Positions 22,881-34,948 are shown, counted from the stretch's first letter. The stretch is 64,000 bases of DNA from Stomorhina lunata (GCA_933228675.1 OW121743.1:64491540-64555539), one strand, 5' to 3'. Translations and numbers: made by a program. Notes: generated by a model from the letters alone, not told the origin.

Positions 22881-23604
22881 TCTAACCTATTTCCGATTTA
22901 ACTCTCCTGCGGAATTACATTTGTTCTCATTATTCTCAAATTATAAGCGGCTAAAATTGACTTATTTTTTCAGGTTACAAATCATGAGAACACAAGATCA
23001 AAACTAAATGATCTTTAATAGATTAACGTCACAAAGGAATAAAATGTTGAAAAGGAAATTTGTTTCAGGCACGACATTAACATTTTGCTACTGGATCTTT
23101 AATTCATTTTTTTATAAACAGAAATGTCTAGTTTTAAGAAAGTGGTTCTGTGGATTTTGTATTTAAAAAAAAATCTCTGTAGTAATAATGTAATAATGGA
23201 ACAGATAAAGTGCTAGTATCATTTTCATTGTGTATTGTCTCATTAAACTCAAGTTAATCATATTAATCTGGAAAATAACATAACAATAACTGAAAAGCAT
23301 ATTAAGGGCTTTTTATAGCTTTTGTCTCTTATTGGAGGCTTGTTGTATGAAAATTAACTTTGATTAGACGAAGGCGGCAAAAAGATGCTCTACCTTAAAG
23401 GTACTTTAGAGGACTAATAAGAAGTAAAAAAAGGAATTTTCCTATGACAATTACTACCAATATTTGTGACCATCCTAAAGTAATTTTTAGGAGATAGCTT
23501 ATTAAGGGACGACATACTCGTCATTTAGACGTGATTCCGTGAGAACGGCACACAGTGGTTTGAAACAAAACAAAAAATGGTAATAAATATGTATCTTCTA
23601 AACC
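22881..23604. other. stretch without recognised gene
   Basis: No recognisable motif, repeat match or RNA structure was noticed. Confidence 0.35.
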
Positions 23605-23904
23605 GAAGCAGTCCAACTTTACATCACAATGTGCGAACTTTTACAAAATAGCTTTTAAGCTTTAACACCGACACACTATGTATGGACGAGAAGTAACTAT
23701 GTTTGTCCTGCTCACACTTACTTAAAATTGTCTTTGCAAAATCAATATTCTTTTCCTATTTAGTGCTGCCAGATAAGAATTTTTTGCTCGATTGTATGAT
23801 GAATTCTCGAATATATGAAGAAAAATTTAAATCTGGCAACCGTAAGAGCTTTCAAAGCTGTACAAACGCAAATATTAAAGGGTGTGTTTTTGGACAGGTA
23901 TGTT
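23605..23904 (+). repeat. dispersed repeat, copy 1 of 3
   Basis: Shares with 44725-44970 and 46655-46920 the phrases CACTATGTATG, GCGAGA-like then AACTATGTTTG, TTTTTTGCTCGATT and GAGCTTTCAAAGCTGT. The last is a near-palindrome. The 73-codon ORF here does not persist in the other copies. Confidence 0.6.
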
Positions 23905-24198
23905 CCGCAGCTAACATTTTTTGAAAATTTTAATCAAATATGAGTCTTTTTGACTCCACTGCACGATTAAAATCTATGATATCGCTTATGAGTCAAAAAT
24001 TAATTTTTTGTGTGAGAAAATGGTACCCTTCATGCGACTCTTCAGAAAGAGTCTTTAATGACTCGTTTTTCTGAACTATTATGATTTGATTATGGCTGCA
24101 CACATTTTCCAAGATTTGTTAAAAAAAAAATAAAGCAAATAACGTCATATCTATTTTTAGAACAGTAAAGTTGCGTTAATAATTATTGAAATTGATGT

Positions 24199-24281
24199 TG
24201 CCGAGACCGAGGATCAAACTCAGGCTGAATACGATATATTATGATTAGTAGTCGACATGCTAACCAACTAGCCAAATCACC
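24199..24281 (-). other. tRNA-like Pol III module (family B copy 1)
   Basis: On the minus strand a box A-like TTTGGCTAGTTGG, a T-arm with stem CTGAG/CTCGG around GTTTGATC, and a 3' TCTCGGCA resemble a class II tRNA. The 5' end does not pair with TCTCGGC, so it is not a canonical tRNA. The same block in the same antisense orientation is in all three family B copies. Confidence 0.55.
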
Positions 24282-24328
24282 CATAAAGAGATATGGGTAT
24301 TTTTGTGGCTTTTTTGATATTATAACTA

Positions 24329-26059
24329 GCAATATATCAAAAAAAGTAGGTTTTTAAATTTCAAGATAATCACATGAATTTATATACATTTTTTCAGACA
24401 CATATTCAGCTATCCTTGGTGCTACATAAAATGGCCCAAGCTATTTTGGTTCCTGAAATACACGGTGTTTTCTATAATTTTGGCTTTTAAACTAGAAGCA
24501 AATTTGGCGCTGTAACTTTCTTAATTGGTCATAAATTAAACTTTTTCAAATTTGTATAGTTAGATAAGTGTAAAAGATTTCATCACCATAAAAAAAAAAC
24601 ATCAGTACACTTAGAGAAAAGATATGTATAAAAGATAATGCAGGAGTGAAAAAAGTATAAAATTTGCATTTAAAATGGCACAAAAGCGGATAAAGATTTT
24701 GAGACCAAATTTTACGTACAGATAGCTACTATCGATATCTAAAAATTTGATATGGCGCTTCCCGATTAAATGTTTGGTTCTTCGACAAATTGAGAAAAAC
24801 TATCAAAAAAAATGAAAAAAAGGGCAAAAATTCTGCATTTTTAATATTTGTCTTCCTATAACTCATTAACTAAGAAACGCATCAAGAAGCGCCATATCAA
24901 AATTTTAGATAAACATGTTCTTAATATGTGTGCAAATTTTGCGAGAAAAATATTTAGCCATTTTTGTGCCATTTAAAAAACAAGCAAGCCTATTTGTGTC
25001 ATTTTTCACTTGTTCACCTTCGAAAGACACATTGATGTATAATAACAATGTGGTACTTAAAGGTATATTGCTCAAATTCACGAACAAATATCCTGCGGTC
25101 TACAGTGAAGCAAAAATAATATGCGATTAAATCGCGACCATTGATTTTCTTCTACATCTTAAAGTGTTTATACAGCCTACATTGAACCTCTTAAATGCGT
25201 AAAATGTAACAAGACAACAGTGGCTTCTGATCATTTTGTGTTCTAGGAATCTAAAAATTAAATATTTAGTAATATGGAAACTTGCCACCAAAAAAAAGTC
25301 CGACGAAAAAAATGTTTTCAATACCTCATCGATTTACAGCGATTATATTTTTAAAAGTAGAGATGGAAAATGAAATGGACTTAAAAAACAAATTAACATA
25401 TTGAGAAACTAACCAATTTCGCGAAATCTGCGAAATCTGGCTAACAAGATTTTTGCATATGGATGCTGAAGTTAAAGAAAAGTTAAAAACTTTCACTTTT
25501 ATATGGAATTTAAGCCATTATCATTACAAAAACATTATTTTTACTTCTAATATTGTAAACAGTGACTAAATTTTACACAAAATTTTAAAACAATCGTTCA
25601 AAAAAGTATCAGAATTGGAATACTGTTAACTACTTTTGTCCCTAGAATTCTTATTTTTTGTCGGAATTTCATCGCAGATATCTCTTTTGAAAGTTTTTGA
25701 AAGCATCTATTTTTGTGTTTTTAAAAATGCTACAAAAGATTGCCGCAAGGTGGCGGTATTGACATGTTTCTTACAAATGTATTAAATACATATTATTTGG
25801 ATCTTTTTCGATGTTGGTACATTCAGAAAAAGTTAGACCAAATACTCCTGAACAAAGTCGCGGAACATTGTCAAACCAAATTTGTATCTTTTAATTATTA
25901 AAAATGCGATTTTCATATGTAACCTAAAAATAGCGCCATCTTTTAGCAGAATTTAGAAACAAAAAAGTTGTAAAACAAACATTATTTTTATAATCCCAGA
26001 GATTCATTTTCTACAATAAAAAAGTTCTTTTTCGCAAAAAGCCGTTTTTGATATATTGC
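24329..26059. mobile_element. TA-flanked TIR element (Tc1/mariner-like) inserted in family B
   Basis: Ends are exact inverted copies, GCAATATATCAAAAA at the left and TTTTTGATATATTGC at the right, with TA on both outer sides (24327-24328, 26060-26061). Removing the insert restores family B order. TA duplication is the rule for Tc1/mariner superfamily elements, but no transposase is readable; ORFs of 60-71 codons lack motifs. An internal inverted pair (ATTTGATATGGCGCTTC at about 24747 against GAAGCGCCATATCAAA at about 24885) can form a stem. Confidence 0.68.
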
Positions 26060-27284
26060 TAATTATAACTACGCACATTTACAAAATTTTTTTTTTTTTT
26101 TGCTATTTTTAACTAATCGCTTGCTAAGCGCATTTGAGTCTTTTGTACACTTTTTTGGTCACCAAGCTGATTAATCACTTTTTGATCATCTAAACGAACA
26201 ACAAAAAACTCATTTTGCTGATATTATCATTCAATCGCAATCGTTAACTGGATTTTAAACTGTATGTCTGATTGCATCAGTATTAGATAATTGTCAAATA
26301 GGACCCAAACTTCTAAGTTTCGGATTTATAAATGCTCTGTATTTACACAGGGTAAATTATTGGGCGTCATTTATGGTCCAATATGGTTTCATTTATGGTC
26401 CAATATGGTTGATTTTTTACATTTTGGAATAAGCTTTAAGAGGCAAAGAAAAAACATGCTTACTTTACTATAATTACTCCTATACGTTTTTAGTTATTTT
26501 ATTTCAAAATTATAAAAAATCATTTTTCTCTTGGACCTTTTGAAAAAAAACTAAAAGTGCATTTTTTATAAAATCATTTTTGAAATTTGACTTTAAATTG
26601 TCTGTGTGTATGTCCGTCTGTCTGTCTGTCCGTATGTCTGTCTGTCTGTCCGTATATCTGTCTGTCTGTTGTCGGCACGATAAAACCTTAACGAAAGGAT
26701 ATATCACTAAAATTTGGCATAAATATTCTTCATTTCTTGGGAAATTTTGGTATTGAAATCGGTCAAAATCGGTCCACATTTGACCATAGCCCCCGTATAA
26801 CCTCACCTAGGCTAATCGCTCATTTGCTAATAAATGACAAATTATAATAGCCATGATGATAAAATTTGGTATATAGAGGCTTTACATAATTACTAGTCCA
26901 CATATAAAGTCAGAAAATCGGTTTACATTTAACCATAGCTCCCATACAAAAAACTTACGGAAACAGCCTAAATTCTACCTAAAATACACTTAAATGCAAG
27001 TAAATGATAAACTGTGAAAGCTTTGGCCACTAAATTTAGCACAAGGAAGTCTTATGTCAATGCCAGCCAGTGTCCGAAATTTTGTCACAATCGGTCACTA
27101 TTTGACCATAGCTCCCATATAAAAAACTTACGGAAGCACAAAAATACAAAAAGAAAAGGGGATAAAAGCGCAATAGCACCTTATTGAAAAGAGCAAGAGG
27201 GACAACATTTTACAAATGTATTTTGGATATATTGAACAAGTTGTGTGTTGAATATGGACGAAATCGGTTCAAATTTAGTTAGAT

Positions 27285-28193
27285 CATCAGTGTCAGACTA
27301 GACCTAGTCTGAAATAGACTAGTACTTTACCAAGAAGATTTGGTCTTCCTTAAATAGATGATATGTCTCGAAGACTCGCCCTATACCAGTAAGACTCGGA
27401 CAATGCCAAGAAGACTAGGTCATCAGTGTCAGACCAGGTCTAGGAAATAGACTATAGTACTATACCAAAAAGATTTGGTCTTCCTTAAAGAGATGATATG
27501 TCAGTCCTACACTTCTGACCGCCTATGACTTCAGTAAAACAATAGAGGACTTAAGGGAATCAAAACTCTCTAATGTTCAAAGTGAAATGTGCCTATAACC
27601 ATAAACCTCGGCCCTGGTATAGGTTTATATTTTCACGAATTTTTAAGTTATCAGTCCCAAATTTCATGGAACATTCATGAACTTTTGTAAGCTCCTTTGT
27701 TAGTATAATCAACGACTGCAGCTCTTTGTTTACGTCTGCTGAAAATGCTAGAAACTCTCTTCTCTACTAAATAAGGCCGATGGACGAATATTGTGGAAAC
27801 AGTTTTAATTAAGACGCGTATAAGAGAACAGTGTGACTAAGAATATTTGTAATGCAGTTTTTTGAAGTTTGTTTACAGTTTTTGTGAAAGTGTGTTTAAA
27901 ATGATTAACTCTAAAGGTCAAAAGTAAACGTAAATTTGACATTTGTGTGAAACAGTACATGATTTAAATGACCGCCACGAGATATTGGTCGGTATTTCAG
28001 CCATAATTTGACAAATGTTGGTTTTTAAGTGCTCAAGAGTTAAAAGTTTAACCTGCATAGACACGGTATCTTGCATAGCCCCACAAAACAAAGTCTAATG
28101 GTGTCAAATCGCATGATCTTGGTGGCCAGTTGATATCGCCACGACGAGAAATTACGCGGCCAGGAAATGTCTCTTGCAATAAAGCCATGAAGT
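27285..28193. mobile_element. insert carrying tandem duplication and mariner tail
   Basis: About 900 bp inserted in the second (GTCY)n repeat. It begins with a tandem duplication of period 136 bp (CATCAGTGTCAGAC at 27285 and 27421, about 1.6 copies), then unrecognised sequence, then a mariner C-terminus on the minus strand. Confidence 0.55.
27938..28190 (-). pseudogene. DD41D mariner transposase, C-terminal relic
   Basis: The minus strand reads INWPPRSCDLTPLDF then VLWGYARYRVYAG, the block holding the third catalytic Asp. After frame breaks the terminal SRGGHLNHVLFHTN follows. The intact protein at 52563-53639 has WPPRSCDLTPLDYFLWGY and SRGGHMPEIIFKH at the same places, so this is the same clade. 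Only the last quarter is present, with stops and frameshifts, and no TIR was identified. Confidence 0.82.
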
Positions 28194-28762
28194 ACATTAA
28201 TAAAATTAAATACAATTGTAATTGCTATGACGACTAAATTTAGAATAGATAAGTTTATGCAACTATTGGTCACTAAATTTTATAGGAATCGGTCCATATT
28301 TAACTATAGCTTTCATATAAAAAACACTCCCGGAGACAAAAAAAAAATGTAGCAAAAGCCAGTTAAAAGCTATTGCATTATAAACTATGACAGCTATGGC
28401 CATTAATTTTTGCCATGTTACAATCGATCAACATTTGGCTATGATTCTTATATATATATGACATCCCCTTTTTATATCTACAATCAAAAAGACTCGGCGG
28501 TACAAGCAGCATATTAAGATTGCACCAATGTCCAGACTTTAGATGCATTAGGAACTCCTAACAAAATATATGGAGCTGTGGTATTACTATTAACATCTTT
28601 ATCCTAACTTAATATTAAGCTAAACGAAAAGTATTTAAAACTTATGAATGTACTCGTAAAACCCTACCCGGTTACAATAACGAATTTTGTTCAAAGTAAA
28701 TACTAGGGAAACCACTTACATACTTTTAAATGTTGAACTATAAAGCTACTGCAAGCGAATTA

Positions 28763-30060
28763 CCCAGTAAAACTTTTCATTACCAAATAATGAGTTAAAC
28801 TATTGAACACGAACTACTTACTCATTCGCTGTTTAAGTCATTACATTAACATGGGGATGTCATTGGAGGCAAGTACTTACCAATTGCAGAAAAGTAATGA
28901 CTTGGGTAAGCAATTTGAAAGCAACAACAACAACAGCAACAACTTTTTTGTTGTTGTTTTATAAAAAACATATATTTTTAAACGAAATACAACATTTTTT
29001 TTATGATCCCATGGGGGCTCGAACCCAGATCCTCCGACTGCTAGGCAGAGACTCTTCCACTGAGCTACTTCATATGTTGAAAACTTAGCAGCTTATAATT
29101 AATATAAACAATTTTTATTTTTAGATCCAAAATCATGTGAAAATAACTTTGTTTTTCCCTGCTTTTTTTTGCTTTGTTGTAATTTTTGGAAAAATATTTT
29201 TATACGATTTTTTGTAATTATTTTAAAACTTTTTTAAAATTATTTTAAAACTTAAACAATTTAAATCTTCTTTTTTGTATAAATTTTTACATAAGATTGA
29301 CTCTTACTTACTTAAATGTTACAACCTGTTAAGGTCAAAGTCCGAGCATATTTTAGAATTCCATGGATTTCGATCTTGTGCGAATATTCTCCAATTTTAT
29401 AGGCCAAGCTTTAAAAAATGTTCCTCTACTTGGTCTTTCTATCGAAGTTTCGGACATCCTCCTCTAACATTAGGTAGTGCGACATTTCAATTCTAATTTT
29501 ATCCTCTTCATTGTATTTTTTTTTTCAAGAGAGGGTTACTAGCCCGTAATCCTAACCCATTTTTATCGATCTTATGGGACAACTCTCGGAACATGTTAAC
29601 TCACAATAATAATGGATGTTAAACTATCTCCCGGGGTGATACCATGAGGAGGTGTGTGTCCACAGTTGAGATGAAGGATGACCCAGATAAGTTGGGCTTA
29701 CCAAGTTAAGACCAATTAGAATCGTGTTTGGTATTCAACATCCCCTATACAATCAAAATTGACTCATGATGCTATTTTTTCATTAACGTGAGTTAGTTTT
29801 ACAAATTTTTTTTACAGAAGATAATATTTAAGTTCTTAAAATTCAAAAATCATTTAAAAAGACTCTTAATGAAAAAAAAAAAAACTAAAAAAAATTATTG
29901 CCCTTAGTGGGATTTGAACCGGGGCCATTCAGTTTAAATTACCATCTTAATTACAAATAAGTACTTCTGTAATAACTTATTATTTATTCGGATGGTATAT
30001 TGTAGTCGTTACAAGGTAACCAGTTATCAGAGTACTTGCCATTACCAAAGTTTTGCTGGG
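28763..30060. mobile_element. TIR family A, copy 1
   Basis: The 1,298-bp element has termini CCCAGTAAAACTTT and AAAGTTTTGCTGGG. The left end continues ATTACCAAATAATG and the right end ATTACC, so the homology extends inward. It lies within an older repeat; the junction is compatible with a short TA duplication (GAATTA before, TAAGTCC after). A near-identical copy is at 50338-51639. It contains an antisense tRNA-like block (29004-29074) and an antisense box B-like GGTTCAAATCCC (29909-29920). No transposase; a 73-codon ORF at 29275 is kept open in both copies but has no recognisable domain. Confidence 0.78.
29004..29074 (-). other. tRNA-like Pol III module (family A copy 1)
   Basis: Minus strand: TAGCTCAGTGG (box A) gives a D-stem GCTC/GAGT, an anticodon-like loop CT-AGC-AG with T at the position before the anticodon, and GGTTCGAGCCC, an exact box B. 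The anticodon stem pairs at four of five positions, the T-stem at three of five, and the acceptor stem hardly at all. It is therefore tRNA-derived or tRNA-like, not a working tRNA gene. The triplet AGC would be alanine. Confidence 0.65.
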
Positions 30061-30240
30061 TAAGTCCAAAAATTTTACCAACAAAACCAACAATCGTTAC
30101 AACTTTTTTCGAATTTGGTCCACATTTTGAATTTGCTGCACCCTCGTAGATATATGAGATATGTTTTTAAATTTAACACAACTTGGTGGTGGGTATATAG
30201 GATTCGGCACAGCCGAATATAACACTCTTACTTGTTTACT
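30061..30240 (+). repeat. tail of split second (GTCY)n repeat
   Basis: Continues the repeat interrupted at 28762. It matches 8285-8430 and ends with the inverted phrase TTCGGCACAGCCGAA. Confidence 0.6.
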
Positions 30241-31185
30241 TCTTTCTGTAGTGGTCTACTTTGACGCAAAACAAATTCACCGTGTGTAAACACAGTTAAT
30301 CCAAAATTCTGAAAGCTTGGGTCCTCCTTTTTAATTCTCTCATACATACGTTCCAATTAGACTTACAGTTTAGAAGATACAGATTTATTACCACTTTTTG
30401 TTTGTTTCAAACCACTTTGCTGCATTAGCTGATTGATTCTTCATATCAGCTTCGATTGACCGTTGAAATTAGTCTCTGAAACCAGAATATGATCTAAGTG
30501 TTTTATTACTCGGCGATATAGGTCGAATGTTTGGGATACAGTGATTGTGGTTAACTACACTCTGATACAGTGAAAATACACTCGGAACGAAACCAAGCTT
30601 AACCAGTAGAACTCGGTTAGAAGATCATTTTACCATTTTTAAAATTTTCGATATACCCTCAAAATCGAAAGTTATCGTTAAAAATCGATTTTTTGGACTT
30701 AGCGGAGAAAAGAAGGCTTAACTGAGTCATTTTTACATCGATTTTAAATTTTTTTAAATGTGTTTTGACAGAAAATAAAATAGGCTTTCACTTTGTAAAG
30801 ACCTTTTTTTAACATGACCAATTTATCATAAAAATATTTTCCGCTGAAGTTAAAATTTTATTTTTTTTTTCGATTTTTTCAACTTCAGAAGCTTTTTTTT
30901 CGTAAAATTTATCAGAAGACCTAATATATTTTGACTTAAAAAAAATCATGGTTACCATTTTGCAAAACAAGAGTACTTTAATTAAAATCGGAAATATATT
31001 AACAGAGATATAACAATTTTAGTAAAAAAGGTGAATTCAGTATTATTTGTATATTAGAAAATTTTCTATACAATACTACGTTAGAGTGTTTTTTCAACTT
31101 TTTTCGAAAGTAGAGAAATGGCGGTCGGATTATTATGGCATTCGGTAAGAAACTTCAAATAACAAAATTTAAGCCAAATTTAAGC

Positions 31186-31243
31186 CAACTTCATGGCCTG
31201 GGCGCCACGTAATAACGTACGTGGCGCCCAGGCCATGAAGTTG
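31186..31243. repeat. perfect 26-bp hairpin, GC-rich
   Basis: The left arm (31186-31211) begins CAACTTCATGGCCTGG and the right arm (31218-31243) is its exact complement, separated by 6 nt (ATAACG). The arms are far richer in G+C than the surroundings. No terminator or regulatory role can be assigned in an animal genome. Confidence 0.9.
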
Positions 31244-31655
31244 AAAATTGCGTTTATAAGAAAAAATATGGCCAATTTTTTAGTTCTTGCAAAATTTAAT
31301 TTTTTTAGTAAACATTTTAATAAGGTGTAAATAATAATTCATAATGTAGACTCAATTAGCTTTCTATCTACGTAAGTAGCGTATAAATCGGCTAAGGATT
31401 TCGCAATACCAGAAAAGGGTTTGGTCGTGAAAGTTGGGATGATTTCAAGACAGTCAAACCGAGAACGGCAATAGAGGCATAAATAGAGCTTGGACATTAT
31501 GTCGTACTTCTTTGTTTCTATCCTTTTTTAACTTCATTCATAAGTGCGTATAAATATAAGTACTTATACGTATATAGTACGTTAATTAAACTGGCCCTTT
31601 TACAAAAAAAAAACTTTTATTTTTTTTTAATTCGCTGTTAATTTAAATTTAAAGT

Positions 31656-33262
31656 ACCTGGTTGACCGAGCCTTGCTCGGAGCTTTATGATAAGCATTTT
31701 GAGGCAAATTTTAAAGTTTTTATATATTTTATTTTATAAAGTTTATTTTGGCCGACCAACACATAGTTCGCACAGTTTACAGTTTAACACATTTTAATAA
31801 TTTTGGAAATTATTCATACCAACAGAAACCTCCGTCGACTCATGCGCAACACTTTGCTAAAGATTATAGTCTGATCAAATGCACAGTTTACGATTTAATC
31901 AATTTTGAGTAATTTTCAGTGGCGCCGCCTGAAGTTGTTCATACCAACTAAGAAACCTTCGTCTGCTTATGCGTAACAACTTTGCTTATGATTATAACAT
32001 GATCAAGTGCACAGTTTACGATTTAATTCAATTTGAGTAATTTTCTGTGGCGCCACCTAGCGGACTTTGCTCATTCCAATTCATAAACCTTTGTCGGCTT
32101 ATCCGCAACAACTTTGCTGAAGATTATAGCATGATTAAATGTACAGCTTAGGATTAAATTCACTTTGAGTAAATTTCAGTAGCGCCACCTGTCGGAAATT
32201 ATTCATATCAACTAAAAAGCCTTCGTCGGCTCATGCGCTACAACTTTGCTAAAGACCATAGCATGATCAAATGTACAGATTACGATTAAATTGACTTTGA
32301 GTAAGTTTCTGTAGCGCCACCTGTCGGAAATTATTCATACCAACTAAAAAGCCTTCGCCGGCTCATGCGCTACAACTTTGCTAAAGATCATAGCATGATC
32401 TGTATTCACTGTACATTCAGTTTACGATTTTATTAATTTTTAGTAATTTTCAGTGGCGCCATCTATCGGAAATTAGTCTTATCAACTTAAAAACCTTCGC
32501 TGGCTTATCCGAAACATCTTCGCTAAAGAGCATAGCACAATCAAATTCACAGTTTACTATTCTATAAAGAACATACATACAGACAAACATTCATTTGTTT
32601 AAAATAATAATAATTTTTCCCCCTTTTTATTCCCTAATTTCTAAAAGTTCCATATGCATATTTGGTACTTTTTTGGTGCCAATTGAATTCGGTACATTTT
32701 ATTAAAACGCAGTTAATATAATGTATAATGTTCCTATTCATATTACTTTTGAGATGTTATGTTATCATTTTATCCCCTTTTTACCCATTTCGGCTCCAAA
32801 ATCAAAAAAGTACCAAATACGTATTTCATGTTTCTTTTACATCTATTGATTGCAGTACAAAGTTTCTTTCTATATTCTTTAGTTTAAAATATACGAGTGG
32901 GTTAAAAAGGTCCCAAAAAAACTAATTTCACCCTTTTTTACCCCCCATCGGACATAGTTTCAAAAAAGTACCAAACACCTGTCCGCTTATTTTCAAAGCT
33001 GTTTAAAACGTAATTTTAATTTTGTTTCTATACCTATTACTTTAGGAAACATAGCGTTTTCGATTTTTTCCCCTTTTTACCCTCTTGGAGGCAAAAGTTC
33101 CAAAAGTTCCTTCTTCTTCGACCTATACATTAAAAAAGATACCCACTGTCCAAATTTTATCAAAATCGTTAGAGCCGTTTTCGAGATAGCCATTCTATAT
33201 ATATATAAATACATACAATTATTGCTCGTTTAAGAATATAAGATAAGATAAGATAAGATAAT
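31656..33262 (+). mobile_element. retroelement-like repeat with (GATAA)n tail
   Basis: It starts near a hairpin GACCGAGCCTTGCTCGG and ends with AAAATCGTTAGAGCCGTTTT, a TATA-rich stretch and a (GATAA)n simple tail at 33240-33262. A short tandem 3' tail suggests target-primed retrotransposition, though no coding sequence is visible. The interior is built of tandem units (next entry) and looser repeats with AAAAAAGTACCAAA. The class is uncertain. Confidence 0.45.
31760..32580 (+). repeat. tandem repeat, period about 130 bp
   Basis: Six to seven diverged units, marked by ACAGTTTACGATTTAAT (31883, 32011, then variants near 32143, 32275, 32414, 32549) and by GTGGCGCCACCTGTCGGAA. Spacing is 128-141 bp. 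Confidence 0.8.
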
Positions 33263-33699
33263 CTAGGTTCACAAAATATTTAATGCACCTTTCAAGTAAA
33301 TATAAAAAAGTTTGGCATTCCTAACAAAATACAGCGGAAAACGGCGTCACAATGTGAAAAAATCGAAAAAAAAATACAAATTTAAATTTGTTTGAAAATA
33401 TTTTTGTGATAATTTGATGAAATAAAAAATCTTTTTTAACAAGAAGAAAGCCTGATGTCCTGTCTGTCTCAAACCGTGTTAAAATTTCAAATCGATAAAC
33501 AAGTGACTTAGCTAGGCCTTTTTTTTCTTCCAGAAGACCAAAAAATCGTTTTTTATCGATAACTTTCGATTTTGAGGGTATATCGAAATTTCTAAAAATG
33601 ACAAACTGATACACTCAATAAGGCCTATCGTTTGATATAGGTTTCCTTAAAAGTGTATTTCTTTTTCCTCAAAATGTATCAGTGTGCTATTAAGGTTCA

Positions 33700-34948
33700 T
33701 TTCTATAGAGACAACTTTTTGGATTTCCTTTAAAAACATCTTCAAATATTCACATTTCAAATTACATTAACTAAAATCAAACCCTTGGCCTCTACAAAAC
33801 TTCCCACATTACTTTATAATGTAGCGCCCTAAAACATCTTGTAAAGGGATTATTCATAAAAATCTTTTAAGAATTATGAAAAACAAAACTTAAATTTCAG
33901 TTTCATTTTCATTTGTTACTCATAATAATTGTGTTTGTATGTCTAGAAACTGCTACGGATGATATCTGTCCCTAAATACTCAGTACCTTAGTCTGTCCTT
34001 CCACCCAATTCTTTGCCTGTTTTTTTATTTGTTTCATTTTCAGTCCCAATGTTTGATCGTGGCCGCATTATTTCCCTTTTTTTTCTCTTTCGCTGGTTTA
34101 TAGTACGAATTTGTGTGCGGATTTCGTTTTTGTTGTTCCTGTAACAGTAGCGTCTCGAAAAGCGTTGAAACAAATTACTATCGATATAATCTTTTTGTTT
34201 AGCTCCTACTGCTGGTTTTGTTGGGTTGATTTTTTTTACTTTTTGCAAAAGCGGCTGCAGACGATGGTGGTCCACATTAACATTTTGCATGTCTCTGATT
34301 ATAGTGGAGTTTTTGATTTGATTTCTGTTACGTTTTTCTGTTTTTTTTTTTTATTTTTGTGCTGGCGATTTGTTTGATTTTTTTTTTGGGGTTTTTGTGT
34401 TATTGTTTATAGCATTTGGCTTGGCGGTTTTTAAAATTTTTCTGTTATTTGTTATTCACATTACAAATTGCAGGTCTTTTTTACACTTTTGGTGGCTGTG
34501 AGTTGGTTTTTATATGTTTCGATTTAGTAGGTTTCTGTTGGTCCGTCTGTCCATCCATCCGTCCGTCCGTCCTTCTGTCTGTCGTTTTTAGCATTTGTTT
34601 GTCTTGATTTGTGGGCTATATTATTAGTCTGATATTTAGTTATGGATTTGGATTACGTTATTTAATAATAATAATGTACTTTGTATAAAATATTTGTAAT
34701 CGATAACATTTTGAATTTTGACCATTGGTAAACAAAAAAAAAAACACCTGTATTTGAGAATTAAGTAATTTCAGTTTTACTTTTAAAAAATAACAAAAAT
34801 TGGTTATTAATGAATGAAGTTATGAGTTTTGTTCCCGTACAATAATGAAACTACCCAAATCAGTCCGAAGTTACCCAAAACTCATCTAATTAACCGTTAC
34901 CGTACTTTGTTTTGTTTTGAGTCTTTACTAATTGTCTTTACTACTTAA
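33700..34948. other. stretch without recognised gene
   Basis: It includes a (GTCC)-type tract near 34541-34583 outside any recognised mini-me core. ORFs of 88 and 100 codons overlap on opposite strands near 34.0-34.4 kb and have no recognisable domain. Confidence 0.4.

Larger units (their letters stand above)
23905..26251. mobile_element. TIR family B, copy 1, split
   Basis: This copy of family B (model copy at 49557-50168) has left terminus near GCAGCTAACATTTT and right terminus near ATCGTTAACTGG, both decayed from CCCAGCTAGCA. It is cut by a 1,731-bp element at 24329-26059. Outside that insertion the order of internal landmarks matches the other copies: GACTCTTCAGAAAGAGTC, the antisense tRNA-like block, then TTGGTCACCAAGCTGATTAATC. 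Confidence 0.7.
26580..28762 (+). repeat. second (GTCY)n repeat family, split copy
   Basis: Follows the order of the copy at 6635-8440, starting with (GTCY)n at 26612-26670. It is interrupted by a 27285-28193 insert and by family A at 28763-30060; its tail resumes at 30061 and ends near 30240 with GGATTCGGCACAGCCGAATA. The phrase around each break reads continuously when the inserts are removed, so the repeat predates both. Confidence 0.68.
30558..33687. mobile_element. long-TIR DNA transposon relic
   Basis: The ends CACTCTGATACA (from 30558) and, on the complement, GCACACTGATACA (from 33687) are flanked by TA. Inverted similarity extends about 270 bp inward; the best block contains CGATATACCCTCAAAATCG and AAGTTATCG on both sides (30649 and 33560 regions). 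The TA flank suggests the Tc1/mariner superfamily, but no transposase is visible. Most of the interior is a later insertion (31656-33262). Confidence 0.6.

Noticed and set aside
29004..29074. Functional tRNA-Ala gene
   Set aside because: Acceptor and T-stem pairing are poor and the block lies within a repeated TIR element, so I report it as tRNA-like only.
29275..29496. 73-codon ORF conserved between both family A copies as a transposase fragment
   Set aside because: The copies are nearly identical throughout, so an open frame is not evidence of selection, and no domain is visible.
34111..34377. 88-codon hydrophobic ORF and overlapping 100-codon antisense ORF
   Set aside because: Both are explained by T-rich composition; no domain, start context or repeat conservation supports them.
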